Assembly: GCA_020226215.1 (NCBI GenBank)
Contig: CM035233.1
Location: forward strand, 71,677,317-71,741,316
Direction of reading: 5' to 3'
Length of the DNA: 64,000 nucleotides
Origin: Sindora glabra
Lineage: Eukaryota > Streptophyta > Magnoliopsida > Fabales > Fabaceae
The position numbers and the translations under genes were made by a program. The notes beneath the pieces are model-generated. The model saw only the letters and a list, made by a program, of their open reading frames with translations, had not been told where the DNA came from and ran no database searches. This document shows positions 11,046-22,900 of this stretch, in pieces (the stretch's first letter is position 1; each line of letters starts with the position of its first letter).

Positions 11046-14000
11046 ATGGGTACAGAGAGGAAGAGGAAGGTGAGCTTGTTCGATGTGGTAGATGAGACCG
11101 CGACTAAGATGACCAAAGCTAACGGTGCGGCTGTCAACATGAGCAACAACCTCGTTGGTAACAATCTCATTAATAGGTGGACCGGAAGACCATACTCCCA
11201 GAGGTACTATGAGATATTGGAGAAGAGGAAGTCCTTACCTGTTTGGCACCAGAAGGAGGAGTTTTTACAGGTTTTGCGGGCTAACCAGACTCTGATCTTG
11301 GTCGGTGAGACTGGTAGTGGAAAAACTACACAGGTTAGTTTACTAATCAAAACAAATTTGCTGGTAGCATCTTTTCTGCTTTGCTTGATATTGAAATTTA
11401 TAAACTTCACTTCTCGGTAAAATTATATGCTTTTGATAGTCAGTTATGATAAGAATTAATCTAGTCTGATTGTGGAAATATTTTTTGAATTGTTAGCTGG
11501 AGGATTGGTTAAAGTATTGGCTATATGTATTTTCTAGTTGCAATGTAATCTAGAGCAGGGTGGAAGAATGTAGATTTAAGATAATTAATATATTTTTCCC
11601 AAATTTGGGGATGAACGAAGCTGTCTCTAATTTGTCGTATTTTGTTGTGTGACAGATCCCTCAATTTGTTCTTGACGCTATTGATTTAGAAACCCCGGAT
11701 AAACGCAGGAAGATGATGATAGCATGTACTCAGCCTCGTAGAGTGGCTGCAATGTCTGTTTCCCGACGTGTGGCTGAAGAGATGGATGTAACTATTGGAG
11801 AGGAGGTTGGTTATAGTATCAGATTTGAAGATTGCAGTAGTGCAAGGACAATTTTGAAGTACGGTTTGTGAAGCAACTGAAATATTGCGTTTTTTTTTTT
11901 TTGACCCTAATATAATTAGATTTTACTTTTGCAACGTGATCTCCTTTCTCTTTTAAACCTGGTCTTGACTGAAAATCATTGTGTGACAGGTATCTCACAG
12001 ACGGTATGCTCTTAAGAGAAGCGATGACTGATCCACTTTTGGAACGATACAAAGTAATTATTCTTGATGAGGCACATGAAAGGACTTTGGCTACTGATGT
12101 TCTCTTTGGCCTTTTGAAGGAAGTGCTTAAAAATAGAACTGACTTGAAGTTGGTTGTTATGAGTGCAACTCTTGAGGCTGAAAAGTTTCAGGGCTATTTT
12201 TATGGTGCCCCTCTAATGAAGGTACCTGGAAGGCTTCATCCAGTGGAAATATTCTATACTCAGGAACCTGAAAGGGATTACTTGGAGGCAGCTATTAGGA
12301 CAGTGGTGCAGATACACATGTGTGAACCTCCTGGAGATATACTTGTTTTTCTGACAGGAGAGGAAGAGATTGAAGATGCATGCCGCAAATTATCAAAAGA
12401 AATTGGAAATCTTGGAGACCAGGTGGGCCCTGTGAAAGTGGTACCTCTGTATTCTACGCTTCCCCCTGCTATGCAGCAGAAAATATTTGAGCCAGCGCCA
12501 CCTCCTCTGAAGGAGGATGGACCTCCTGGAAGGAAGATTGTGGTATCAACTAACATAGCAGAAACTTCCTTGACAATTGATGGTATAGTCTATGTTATTG
12601 ACCCTGGGTTTGCTAAGCAGAAGGTTTATAATCCACGTGTTCGTGTTGAGTCTTTGTTGGTTTCTCCAATTTCTAAGGCTAGTGCACACCAGAGATCAGG
12701 TCGTGCTGGAAGAACTCAGCCAGGCAAATGTTTCAGACTCTATACTGAAAAAAGTTTCCATAATGATCTGCAGCCTCAGACCTATCCTGAGATTTTGAGG
12801 TCAAATCTTGCCAACACTGTTCTTACCCTGAAGAAACTGGGTATAGATGATTTGGTGCATTTTGACTTCATGGACCCTCCTGCCCCTGAGACATTGATGC
12901 GTGCCTTAGAAGTTTTGAATTACTTGAGTGCACTGGATGATGAGGGTAACCTAACAAGGCTGGGCGAGATTATGAGTGAGTTTCCCTTGGATCCACAGAT
13001 GTCAAAGATGCTCGTTGTCAGTCCTGAGTTCAACTGTTCAAATGAGATTCTGTCTGTTTCTGCCATGCTTTCAGGTATTGTTTATTGCTTTGTTGCTTTT
13101 GTGTTCATCGTGAGTCTGTCATAATGTTGAGGGGGTGAAGTTTTGTTGGGCTTCAATCTGTAATTGATGCCCAGCAGTTGCTCATGTGCACACTTGTGCA
13201 TATGATGGGGATGTTTGACTGCTTACATGTGTATTGAGTTGCACATGAATGTGGTCAGGGAAGTGTGTCCTGTTAGGTTGTCATCAGCAACTGTCTTGTC
13301 TGGGTTCCATGCCCCCGGTTGGCATGCACCATAGGATTCTAAGTAAGTGCTGATGCAGATAGTTGCAGTTTCTCAGTATTCTCTCATGAAGCAAATGGTG
13401 TGGTCTCGCCTCTATGCATCTGCTGACCTTCCGTGGGCCTCCTCTGTATAATCAATTTCTTTCTTTAGTACCCAATTGCTTTGTCCGGCCTAGGGAGGCA
13501 CAAAAAGCTGCTGATGAAGCAAAAGCTAGGTTTGGGCATATTGATGGAGATCATCTCACACTCTTGAACGTGTACCATGCTTACAAGCAAAATAGTAAGT
13601 TTTAATTTTAACAATTTTTTGACTAGATTTTTCTGTTGATATTCTTTTCATATCATGTTTCATTTATTATTTGAAACATTATCCAGGTGAAGATCCCTCT
13701 TGGTGCTATGATAACTTCGTCAATCATAGGGCACTTAAAGCAGCTGATAATGTTAGACAACAGCTTGCCCGGATCATGTCCCGGTTTAATCTGAAGTTAT
13801 GCAGCACTGAATTCAACAGCCGTGACTACTATGTCAACATTCGAAAGGCTATGCTGGCTGGTTACTTCATGCAGGTAGCTCACTTGGAGCGCTCCGGCCA
13901 CTACTTGACAGTGAAAGACAACCAGGTTTGCTATATGATCTCTTCCTTACATAGTTATCAGAATCTTACTATTTGTGATTTGATTCAAGTCTGACATCCA

Positions 14001-15190
14001 ATGATTTGATTCTTCTATATGAATCTATTGTGTCACAAAATTTAACTAAAATTGTATGAATCTTACAATTCATTAGTGGAATCATATGATTCATGCAGTT
14101 TGGTCAATTTTGGCTCCTAGGTTTCAGTTAGGCTGTAAGATGATTTAGTCGAACTCTACAAATCCGAACTTTAGAAACCATATTTTTTCCTTTATTTTTG
14201 TTATATTTATATGATTAGGAAGCATTATGTGACTATTTTATTATACATTTGCTTGCTTTATTACTCCAATATTGTTTAAATATCTATTTCAAAGCCAATT
14301 TTCTGACTTCTTAACTCTTTAGTTATTTTTATATGTATATAATATTGAATTTATTTAAGTTTTTATTATAAATTTTACTGTTCACAATTCTTACATTTGA
14401 TTTTTTTGATTGACGATTTGACACCCTTGCTGCTGTATTTTCCTTTTTTTTTTTCTTTTTTCTCGATTGTTCATTTTATATTCATTGCCTAAATAGCTAC
14501 ATTCGCAGGTGAATTTGTGTTTTTTTATGGTTTGAAATAATTCTGTTCTGCTTGTAGGTGGTGCACCTGCATCCGTCAAATTGCCTGGACCACAAACCTG
14601 AGTGGGTCATTTACAATGAATATGTGCTTACTAGCCGGAATTTTATTCGTACCGTTACAGATATACGTGGAGAATGGTGAGAATTTTTTATGCATCCTAG
14701 TTTTGGGTTGGCCATTGGTGTACGTGTTGCCTTGCTTTGTGCTTGTAGTTATGTTTTCATTTCTTATTTTGACGGGGATTCTCGTGGGAATGGGAACTTT
14801 TGTTGGTATATGAACTGTTTGGTCTATAATTCTTAGTCTGCATTTAGTTTACAGATAGATATATCTTCTGCTCATTGAAAGCATATTGTTTGGAATAAAA
14901 AATTGATTGGTTGTATACAGCAATGATTGCACAGAAGACACAATTTTACATTCTGAATATCATTGTTTGATCTTAAGTATCTGATTACGGAGATAGTGGT
15001 CTTCCTTGGTTTGATTATTCATCAGTCTCGCGTGCCTATATCTTTTTGTGTGTGTTACAGGTTAGTTGATGTAGCACCACACTACTATGATTTGACAAAT
15101 TTTCCTCAGTGCGAGGCAAAGCGGGTGCTGGAGAGGCTTTACAAGAAGCGGGAGAAGGAAAAGGAGGAAGCTAGGAATAATCGTAAATGA
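11046..15190 (+). CDS. PRP43-type DEAH-box RNA helicase
   Basis: ATP-dependent RNA helicase that in eukaryotes dismantles the intron-lariat spliceosome and acts in ribosome maturation in the nucleus. Coding exons: 11046-11333, 11656-11858, 11990-13074, 13469-13594, 13687-13925, 14558-14676, 15061-15190. All junctions are GT-AG and keep phase, giving 729 residues, the usual length for plant DEAH2/DEAH3 proteins. Motifs: Walker A GETGSGKTTQ (87-96), TQPRR (from 121), DEAH (190-193), SAT (222-224), 'VVSTNIAETSLTIDG', and QRSGRAGRT (398-406). A ratchet/HA2 region and an OB-fold with 'HLHPSNCLDHKPEWVIYNEY' follow, and the protein ends in a basic Lys/Glu tail. The start follows the leader directly and has a family-like N-terminus. 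The next gene (LACS) is convergent. It appears intact. Confidence 0.96.
13955..14428 (+). mobile_element. Intronic dispersed element, copy 1
   Basis: It lies in intron 5 of the helicase gene. It matches, at high identity over several blocks, the reverse strand of 41460-42805 in the SWC4 relic. Shared phrases include 'catagttatcagaatctta', 'aatgatttgattc', 'gaatctattg-gtca' and 'attactccaatattgttt'. The ends are loosely inverted (GTTATCAGAATC against GTTGTCAAATC on the other strand), which suggests a non-autonomous DNA transposon of about 475 bp. No coding capacity is visible, and no target duplication is certain. Confidence 0.6.
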
Positions 15191-16937
15191 AGTCTTAAGC
15201 CATGGCTAGGGTTGATCATAGTACCAAATACTACCCACTTATAATAATCCTTGAATGAAATGGTGGTAGTGAAAAGCCGGCCAATTTCGTTGTATCATCT
15301 GCTAGTGAGCTAGTTAACTTGTCTTATTTATTTATCTCTTTGTATCGTATCAACTATCCAAATTTGTTTCTGGATATGTCTATTTCTTCGGGTCTAGATA
15401 TATCTCGATGACTGCTTACTTGACTCCCTATTAGGAAAAGCTAAAAGTAAGATTATGATTTCATTTTCAAATGATGTTCTTTTTTAAGTGGAATTTAGAT
15501 TTAAGTAAAGAGAATCATTTAATTTACATTTTGTGTATTAATTATATTTGTGCTGTTATTAGATTTTTATTAAATCTGTGAAAGACTTTATTACAGTTTA
15601 TCTCATTTGGTTTCAATTATAAGTTACTCGAAAATTATTTTTTTTAGCATTGTATTAATTATAATGTTAGAAAAATTTCCTTTTTAATTAAATTGTAAGT
15701 GCTTTTCAATCTCTTAAGAAAAAATTTAATTTGTAAATATATTGAAATTATTGTTTTTGTATAATTTTCAATTAATAAGAATTATTTGCAAGGGAATTTA
15801 AATTATTTTTATGAAACAAAAATTTTTGGAAAATTTTTTGGAAAGATTGCGCCCTTGCGCACTCTAATTTCAACTCGAGCTTTTTGGTGTTTGTGCTTTA
15901 GAACCTCGAGGCATATTCATTGAATCAAGTGACAACTCGGGATCTTCGAGATCTGCGACTAGAATATCTTCATTTCCTACGCCAAATTAATTCTGGCATC
16001 TGCGGACCAGATTGATCTGCTGTATGGTATAAAAAATTTTATTTTTTGAAAAATAAAGAAGAAATGAGTAATTTATTTAGCTATTATTTCGTAAACCAAG
16101 GGTGATAAGATTTTGTAAGAAGTTTTACGTTTTATGGTGTGAAAAATCGCCTTTTCACTTTTTTTTTCCTAGTAAATTTTACTTTCTTTTATGGATGCAT
16201 ATAAAATTATTTTTATTAAATTTAATGATGATTTTATCTTTTATTTAATTGTTTTTTAAGTTATTGTTATATCAACATATTTTATTTTTTAATTTTATCT
16301 CTTTTCAGATTTAAATTAGGTCTCGGAATTCCAACATTGCTTAAGAGGTTAAATCCATAATTTTGTACCAAATTCTATTTTTACCTATATTATTTAGTTA
16401 TGTTAATTTTTTGGTAGTAAAAAGAATTTTTTTGTTAAATTTATATTTAGTACTTCAAAAGGAAGTAAGTATCTTTAATGAAATAATTGATAATTTTTTT
16501 TATAAAAATATAATTGATATTTAATGATGTAACAAGTATAATATCATATATAAATGAATGAAAAAATTAGATAAATGAGTAAAATGTGTCCTTAAAGTAT
16601 TTAGCTCTTTGGGATAAAAAAAGTAAAATTATGAGTTAATTTAATTTTTTATAAAAATATAAATTATGAGTAATAAAATTATGATGTAAAAGATATTACA
16701 TACATGATTTCAAAGAAAAGGAATTAAAAATAATTAAAATTTATTAATATGTATTAATAATAATGTTGAGAGAATAATAATTATTTTATTAATACTCTTA
16801 GGAAAATTGAAATTTAAACTAAATAAAATAAAAAAAAATTACTTTTTAAAAATGATATCTTTTTAAAAGTGAATTTTTTAATATCAATTAAATAATTTTA
16901 AACACTTTTTATAAAGTTTAGTTTATAAGAAGTTAAT
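15191..16937. other. Helicase 3' UTR and AT-rich intergenic DNA
   Basis: The first 150-250 bases are probably the 3' untranslated region. A less AT-rich patch at 15845-16025 has CTCGAG-type repeats ('aactcgagc', 'acctcgagg', 'atcttcgagatc'), with no frame I recognise. The remainder is AT-rich with nothing supportable. Confidence 0.5.
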
Positions 16938-17062
16938 TTGGATTGGCTCAGTATCTACCCAGCTATCACCGTGATATACTGTCTTCCTCTTGGTACCGAG
17001 CTTAATGCCAAGCCTGACCAATGTGTCCTTCTTTCTGATGTTAAGAGTGTGCCAATCAACGT
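16938..17062 (-). pseudogene. Short coding-like fragment, unrecognised
   Basis: On the - strand, about 41 codons read without a stop. They have ordinary protein-like composition (segments 'DWHTLNIRKKDTLVRLG' and 'KLGTKRKTVYHGDSW'), and GC content is clearly above the flanking DNA. Beyond both edges the sequence turns AT-rich and non-coding. It looks like one captured or orphaned exon. I do not recognise the family, and I see no splice partner nearby. The + strand also has a 71-codon frame here, but its tail runs into low-complexity DNA. Confidence 0.3.
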
Positions 17063-17183
17063 GAGAATTTATTTAATATATAAATCAAATAATTTCTTAC
17101 TATTTGGAACCATTGTTCTAGTCATGATTGGAGGGAGGGAGGGATCTAAATAAATGAATGATTAGTGAGTAAATGATATTTAT

Positions 17184-18329
17184 TAAGGACTTGTTTGGTG
17201 AATAACTGTTTCAACAGGTGATTTGATCAGTTTTAACTAGTTGACTAAGAAAAAAAGTCATTTTTGTATTTGGTAATTAGTTGTTTAAAAAAATTGCTTG
17301 GGCTTTAATCTGCCATTTCAAAAATGCCAAATATTGGGAAGCTCAGCGTTTTTGAATTGAATTGATTTAAGAAAAGACCCATTTATCCCTAAACAATTTT
17401 CTTATTTTCTATTTTATCTTTTCGGCAATGATTTGTTTGCCTCGCCGCCTCTTTGTCTGTACGTTCTTCCTCTTGTCATTTGTTTTCTGTGTGTGGGTTT
17501 TAGCAATTTTGCTGTAAAAACTGAAGTGAATGTGGTCTTTTTCATTATAATAATAATTATTATTATATTATTATACTTCTTTGTAGCTTAACGCTCTAAT
17601 GTGTTCAAAGTTTTCAACTTCAAAATTGGTAGAATCTTCATTTATAATTTTTTATATATTCAAATTATTTATTAAAATAAATAATTATATTAAAATTAAA
17701 AAATAATAAAAATTATGCAAAAAAGTTAACGTATTATCATAAAACTTAAAAAATAATTACACAAGGTAATTATTATAACTAAATATATATAAAATAATTA
17801 TCATAACTAAATAAATATATTAATTAGAATAATAAATTATTATTAGTATAATAAAATAGTAATATATTCATATATGTGTTATGAATTTAGTTAACAAAAT
17901 ATTTGTATCTATTTAATTAATATTGATTTTTTTTAATTTAGGTCCTATAATTTTTAATCACTCTTCTAATTGAAGGTTTGCTATATTAAAAAAAATTGTA
18001 CTTTAATTTATTTTCTTATTATTTTAGTTATTATAATTAATAAAGTTATAGAAAATAAATGAAATATAATTATCAATTTATTTTTAAAAAATTATTTAAT
18101 TTATATGAGAAGTAAATAATTAAATACCTTCCTAAAATATATTTATGTCCTTATATGTTATTTTGCATACAAATAGCTAATCATAAACAACTATTTTTAT
18201 CAAATACTCTTATTCAAATAATTAATGCAATCAACTGATTAAATCAGTTAATACAATCAACCATCAACGAATAGTTAATTGAATCAGTTAATCGCTACAA
18301 CTATCAGTTAATTAACAAATAAAACCTAA
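17184..18329. mobile_element. TIR transposon, about 1.15 kb, non-coding
   Basis: The left end reads TAAGGACTTGTTTGGTGAAT and the right end, from the opposite strand, TTAGGTTTTATTTGTTAATT. Both are followed by 'AACTG', forming an imperfect inverted repeat. Subterminal 'gttaattgaatcagttaat'-like motifs repeat near the right end (18210-18320). The interior has an ATT/AAT microsatellite (about 17545-17580) and no ORF. This fits a non-autonomous TIR element; the superfamily is not assigned. Confidence 0.45.
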
Positions 18330-19997
18330 GATAGAAAAATTTTATCTTACATTTCAAATATAGTGATATATAAGTACATTCCCAAATTTAATTGTTAATG
18401 TCTTATTGTATAACTTGTAAAGTATATTTTTAAAAAAATAAAATTGATGTATAATTAAATTTAATAATATATTAATATATTATATCAATGTTATTTCTCT
18501 TTGATAACTTGTCATTTATAAGCTTGAGCGCATTGGATCATTTATGCTTCTTTTACATTATATATAGTTGTTTTGCAACAAGTTGAAAACATCTTGTTAC
18601 ACATCGTAGCTTGTATAATTTTTAGGCATGAATTGAACGATTTAGTTAATCAATCGATTCAATTTACATTGTGTATCATACAAAATTTGCACTCCAAATG
18701 AAAGAAAAAGGAAGATGAAATGATCAAATAATCCTTCATTTTGAATAAACAGTCCGAAGCTATAATGTGTTTTTAGATTAAAAAGTAAATTTAAGTTTAA
18801 ATAATTTAGTTAAATAGGCTCACTCCAATAAAAATAGTTTAAGGGTGTAATTTTTTAGTTTCTCGCCACTATCACTCCAAAATGAAAAATCAACAACTTC
18901 TTTTCTTTCTTCCTCACTCTACAGAGGAAAACACGATGATCTATTTCTTTCTTTCCTTCTTCGCTTCTGTCTAACATGAATGAAAGATGTACACTGCTAA
19001 AAAAAATCCTGCATATCAGTGAAGAGGATAACAAACGAGTAACTCGGAACCATTGCCAACCTCTTGAAAATAGATTATATATTTGCAATGTAACTATTGT
19101 TCAGAAGACATGTGAAACGGAGTAATTATTAATCATGTTAGGACCGTATCTTTTGGTACACAACTAAAAATATTAACAAAACAACCAATGGAATCAGAGA
19201 TTTTTACCCAAAGGGGTCAAATATCAAATTTTTTATAAAATAGATATGATTTTTAAAATTTTGAGAGGGTCAGTTTAAAATTATTATATATAAATATAAA
19301 AACATCAAAATTTTTGCATTTCACTGACTCCGCCTTCGCATGGTATGGCGTTTATTCATTTTTTCTGAATTATTACTCTGTTAAAGCATCTTAGAAAGAA
19401 CTAAAGTGGAGGGCGATGTTATTTTCCGAAGAATTATCTAGGAACAAGAACATGTGAATCCGTTCAATAATCAAAAGGAGAGAAGGGTGACCAGAACTTC
19501 AACTGTGAATTATCGTAACTCCTGCCTCTAATTTCAAATTTTGATCGTCTTTTAAATTATTACATCTAACAAGCAATTACTAATAACCAGTGTATTAAGG
19601 CAGTGCTCACTCTATGCAAAGCGGACTATACTACTCCATTCCAGTTAAGTGGTTTGTTCTACTATACATAATTACAAACACACTTTGCTAGACCAAGCAT
19701 TGGATAATAATCAATAACACACGAGAAACTCCCAACTATGTCACATATATTTAGTCATGATTAATAAATGAAAGATCTTTATTAATTTTGTGGGGTTTAG
19801 GCCTATTCATATAAAAATATAATTTTTTAATTTTCAGGTTATTGTGAATGGTAAAAATTGTTAAATGTCCTTCATATATTAGCTACGACTCATATAATTA
19901 GGCGTACACAAGAAGTTCTCATAACACAGACCAGCACGAGACCAATTATTACAGTCTAGAGACAGCGACAACCTTGTCTAAACTCCCCCATGAAATC
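18330..19997. other. Intergenic DNA downstream of the LACS gene
   Basis: It contains no gene I can support. The part next to 19998 should include the LACS 3' UTR and polyadenylation region (transcribed leftwards). A 77-codon frame at 18855-19088 (-) shows no recognisable domain. Confidence 0.5.
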
Positions 19998-22900
19998 TCA
20001 AATTCTAGGCTTATCTCCATTCGGAGTCAGACTTTGGTATAATTCGTCTATTTTTGCCTGTAGCAATAACATACAATTTGTTAGCCCCTTCTTTGAGACT
20101 TCGAGTGAAAGACTGCAAAAGGGAATTTCTGTTTACCTCATAATACTTGAGCAAATTATTTCTTCTCTTCTTCATTGTTGCAGTCACCATGTCCTTTTCC
20201 ATGTCAAATGGACTGGAATCTAATATCACTCCTTTTATATATTCAAATCCTTTGAGCTAGTTGGGCAGGTTACCAGCAAAGAACCAAAGTTCAGTCCACT
20301 AATCTTGTTATATTGCATTAAAAGTTTGATAAGTGAGGTATGTTACCTTGTTTCTCTCAGCAGTAGACTTGAGCTCGGAGAGCACATATTTTTTCAATTG
20401 ATCAAGAGAGCTTAGTTCAGTGAATGAAGCCATGTGACCATTTGTATAAGCCCACTTCTTCGTAATTTCTTCATTTGGAATAACTACCGCAACCAGCGCT
20501 GACTTGAAGCTGCTCCCATAAACCCATATCTTGCAATAAAAAACACAAGCAAAAATCACTAACTTTCACCAGTGTAAGAACATAAAACAACAATTTGTCT
20601 TATTCATGAAGATTGCTCCCTCACATCTTCAACAATTGGAGTGACTCCATATACATTTTCCAGATACTCGAGGGCGACATACTCTCCTTGAGAAAGTTTT
20701 ATAAGATTTTTCTTCCTGTCAATAATTTTAAGAACGCCGTTGGGAAGCATTTCTCCTATGTCGCCTGAAGATATATCCCAAACAATGATAAAATCAAATG
20801 ATGTAAATATTACTATTAGCAAAAGGATCAGTTTGAGTCAGGAAATAACTCAATAAATGTGTAACCTGTGTGAAACCACCCATCGCTAATGGCATCTCTT
20901 GTTAACTCAGGGTTTTTGTAGTAACCGGTGAAAACAGTTTTTCCTCTTATGCATATCTCGCCACATGGTGGACTTCCAAGTGGATTGTAGCCCATGTCTG
21001 GAACCTCCTCAAGGCGCAGTTCATTGTATACTGATATAGCCCCAACAGTTCCAAGCATGCACATTTCATCAGGAAAGCCAAGAGTAGTTGGCCCACAAGT
21101 TTCAGTCAATCCTGAATTTATTTACATTTTCTGCGTTAGATTGTGTTTAACATGTTCTAATAAGGAACAAATGGCACCTTTTGAGGTCAATGAAACAAAT
21201 TTGCAAGAATAGAATGTTAAAGCTTGCACAATCTATGGCATTGTGTAAGTTCATCATGGGAGCCCGGCTCCGTCATTTTTTCTTCTCATGATCAATTTTG
21301 AAAGTGCAAGTACACTAACACGTATAGTTTATAGCAGTGTTCTGGTCATCATGGTTAAATAGAGAATGGGGTAAACAAAAGAAGAATGGAAGTCCACAGT
21401 TCTTACCATAACCCTGACATACAAAGGCACCACAAGTTACACGCAAAAATTCTTCTATCTCAGAGCCCAAGGGTGCACCTCCAGATATTATTAGCCGAAT
21501 ACGGCCTCCTAACCGAGCTTTAACCTTGCGGGGAAAATGGAAGGGAAAATTGTGAGAATTGAGATTGTTGGTCTTTTGTAAGAACTAGAAGGTTAACACA
21601 AAGTAAATCAATCCTATGGGAGAAACTTGTGACTAGATATTATTAGCTATGATGGAGTACAGGTAATAAAGGAGATACTACCTTTCTGAAGGCTAATAGA
21701 TCTGCTAAACGAGACGCCTCTCTGTGTTTGTAGCCTTGGTTCATCCAATGAAGTTTGCTGTATCAAAATTTGAATGTGCATTAACAGAAATGTATCTGCT
21801 CGAAACTAACATGTAGGACAATGGAATGCGGTTCTAACTTTTCATGAACATCAAAAAATAGTATGAGCAAATTGACTTACTAATTGTATAGCCAGCCAAA
21901 AACTTTCCTCCTCACTGGATTGAGTTCTTCGACTGCTTTCTTTATACCTGAAACAGAGATGAACTTTGAGTAAGATTTGCTTAGATCAAAAGAAACTAAA
22001 GATTCTCTGCTCTCATATAATCTTGCCTTCATACACTTTCTCGAAAACTCGAGGAACTCCAGCAAATAGTGTTGGCTTCAACTCCATTAAATCATCCCTT
22101 ATAGCATTTAGATCCTTCAGACAAGAGATTCCAAAAGTGAGAAAAATCACAAACATTTAAACACAGCATTCTTATGAAAATGTACAGTATCTAACTTCTG
22201 ATGTCTGTGGTCATATTATCAGAAATAAATAAATTTCAGGGAACACATACTCCATGATAGTATCCAACAGAAGCACCCTTGCGGAAAAAGTACTCCTCAA
22301 TTGTGCGATCAAGAATATGAGCCAATGGGAGGAACGATAAATAAACATCATCCACAGTCATCTATACAAAATATAATATAATGCCCATGTCAGGAAAACT
22401 GGAGGCGTAAAAATCCAAATCAAAATTAATCTTCAAGAGAACAACAAACGAAGTTTTTCTCTAAATCTATACATGAAGTGAAAATAGAAGTCCTTCCATA
22501 AGCCTTCAAGTCGCAACATAACAATCGGCCGCTAGCCGAAGCAATAGAGTTACCTTGTCTTCAAATTGTTCCATGAAAAGATCCATTCCTCTAACAAGAG
22601 CAGCTATGTTCTCGTGTGTTAAAACAACACCCTTGGGTTCTCCACTTGTCCCACTAGTATACATTATTGTACATGTGTTATGAGAAAGAGGCGGCATAAT
22701 GTCGATAGGGTTTTCTTTTCCCTGTAAGGTAGCAAGTTTTTCTGATTAGCCAGAATAGCCAGAATACAGTAATAAGCTATGGAGAATAAAAGCGAGTTTC
22801 ACAAAATCGGTTATTCTATAACTTTAATAATATACAGCAGAACAACAAGAAGCTGTTAGTTCTTGCTGTATTAAATACAGGAAGAATGATATATAGAATG

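Noticed and set aside
12278..12556. 92-codon - strand frame inside the helicase exon 3
   Set aside because: It is an antisense shadow of a well-supported exon.
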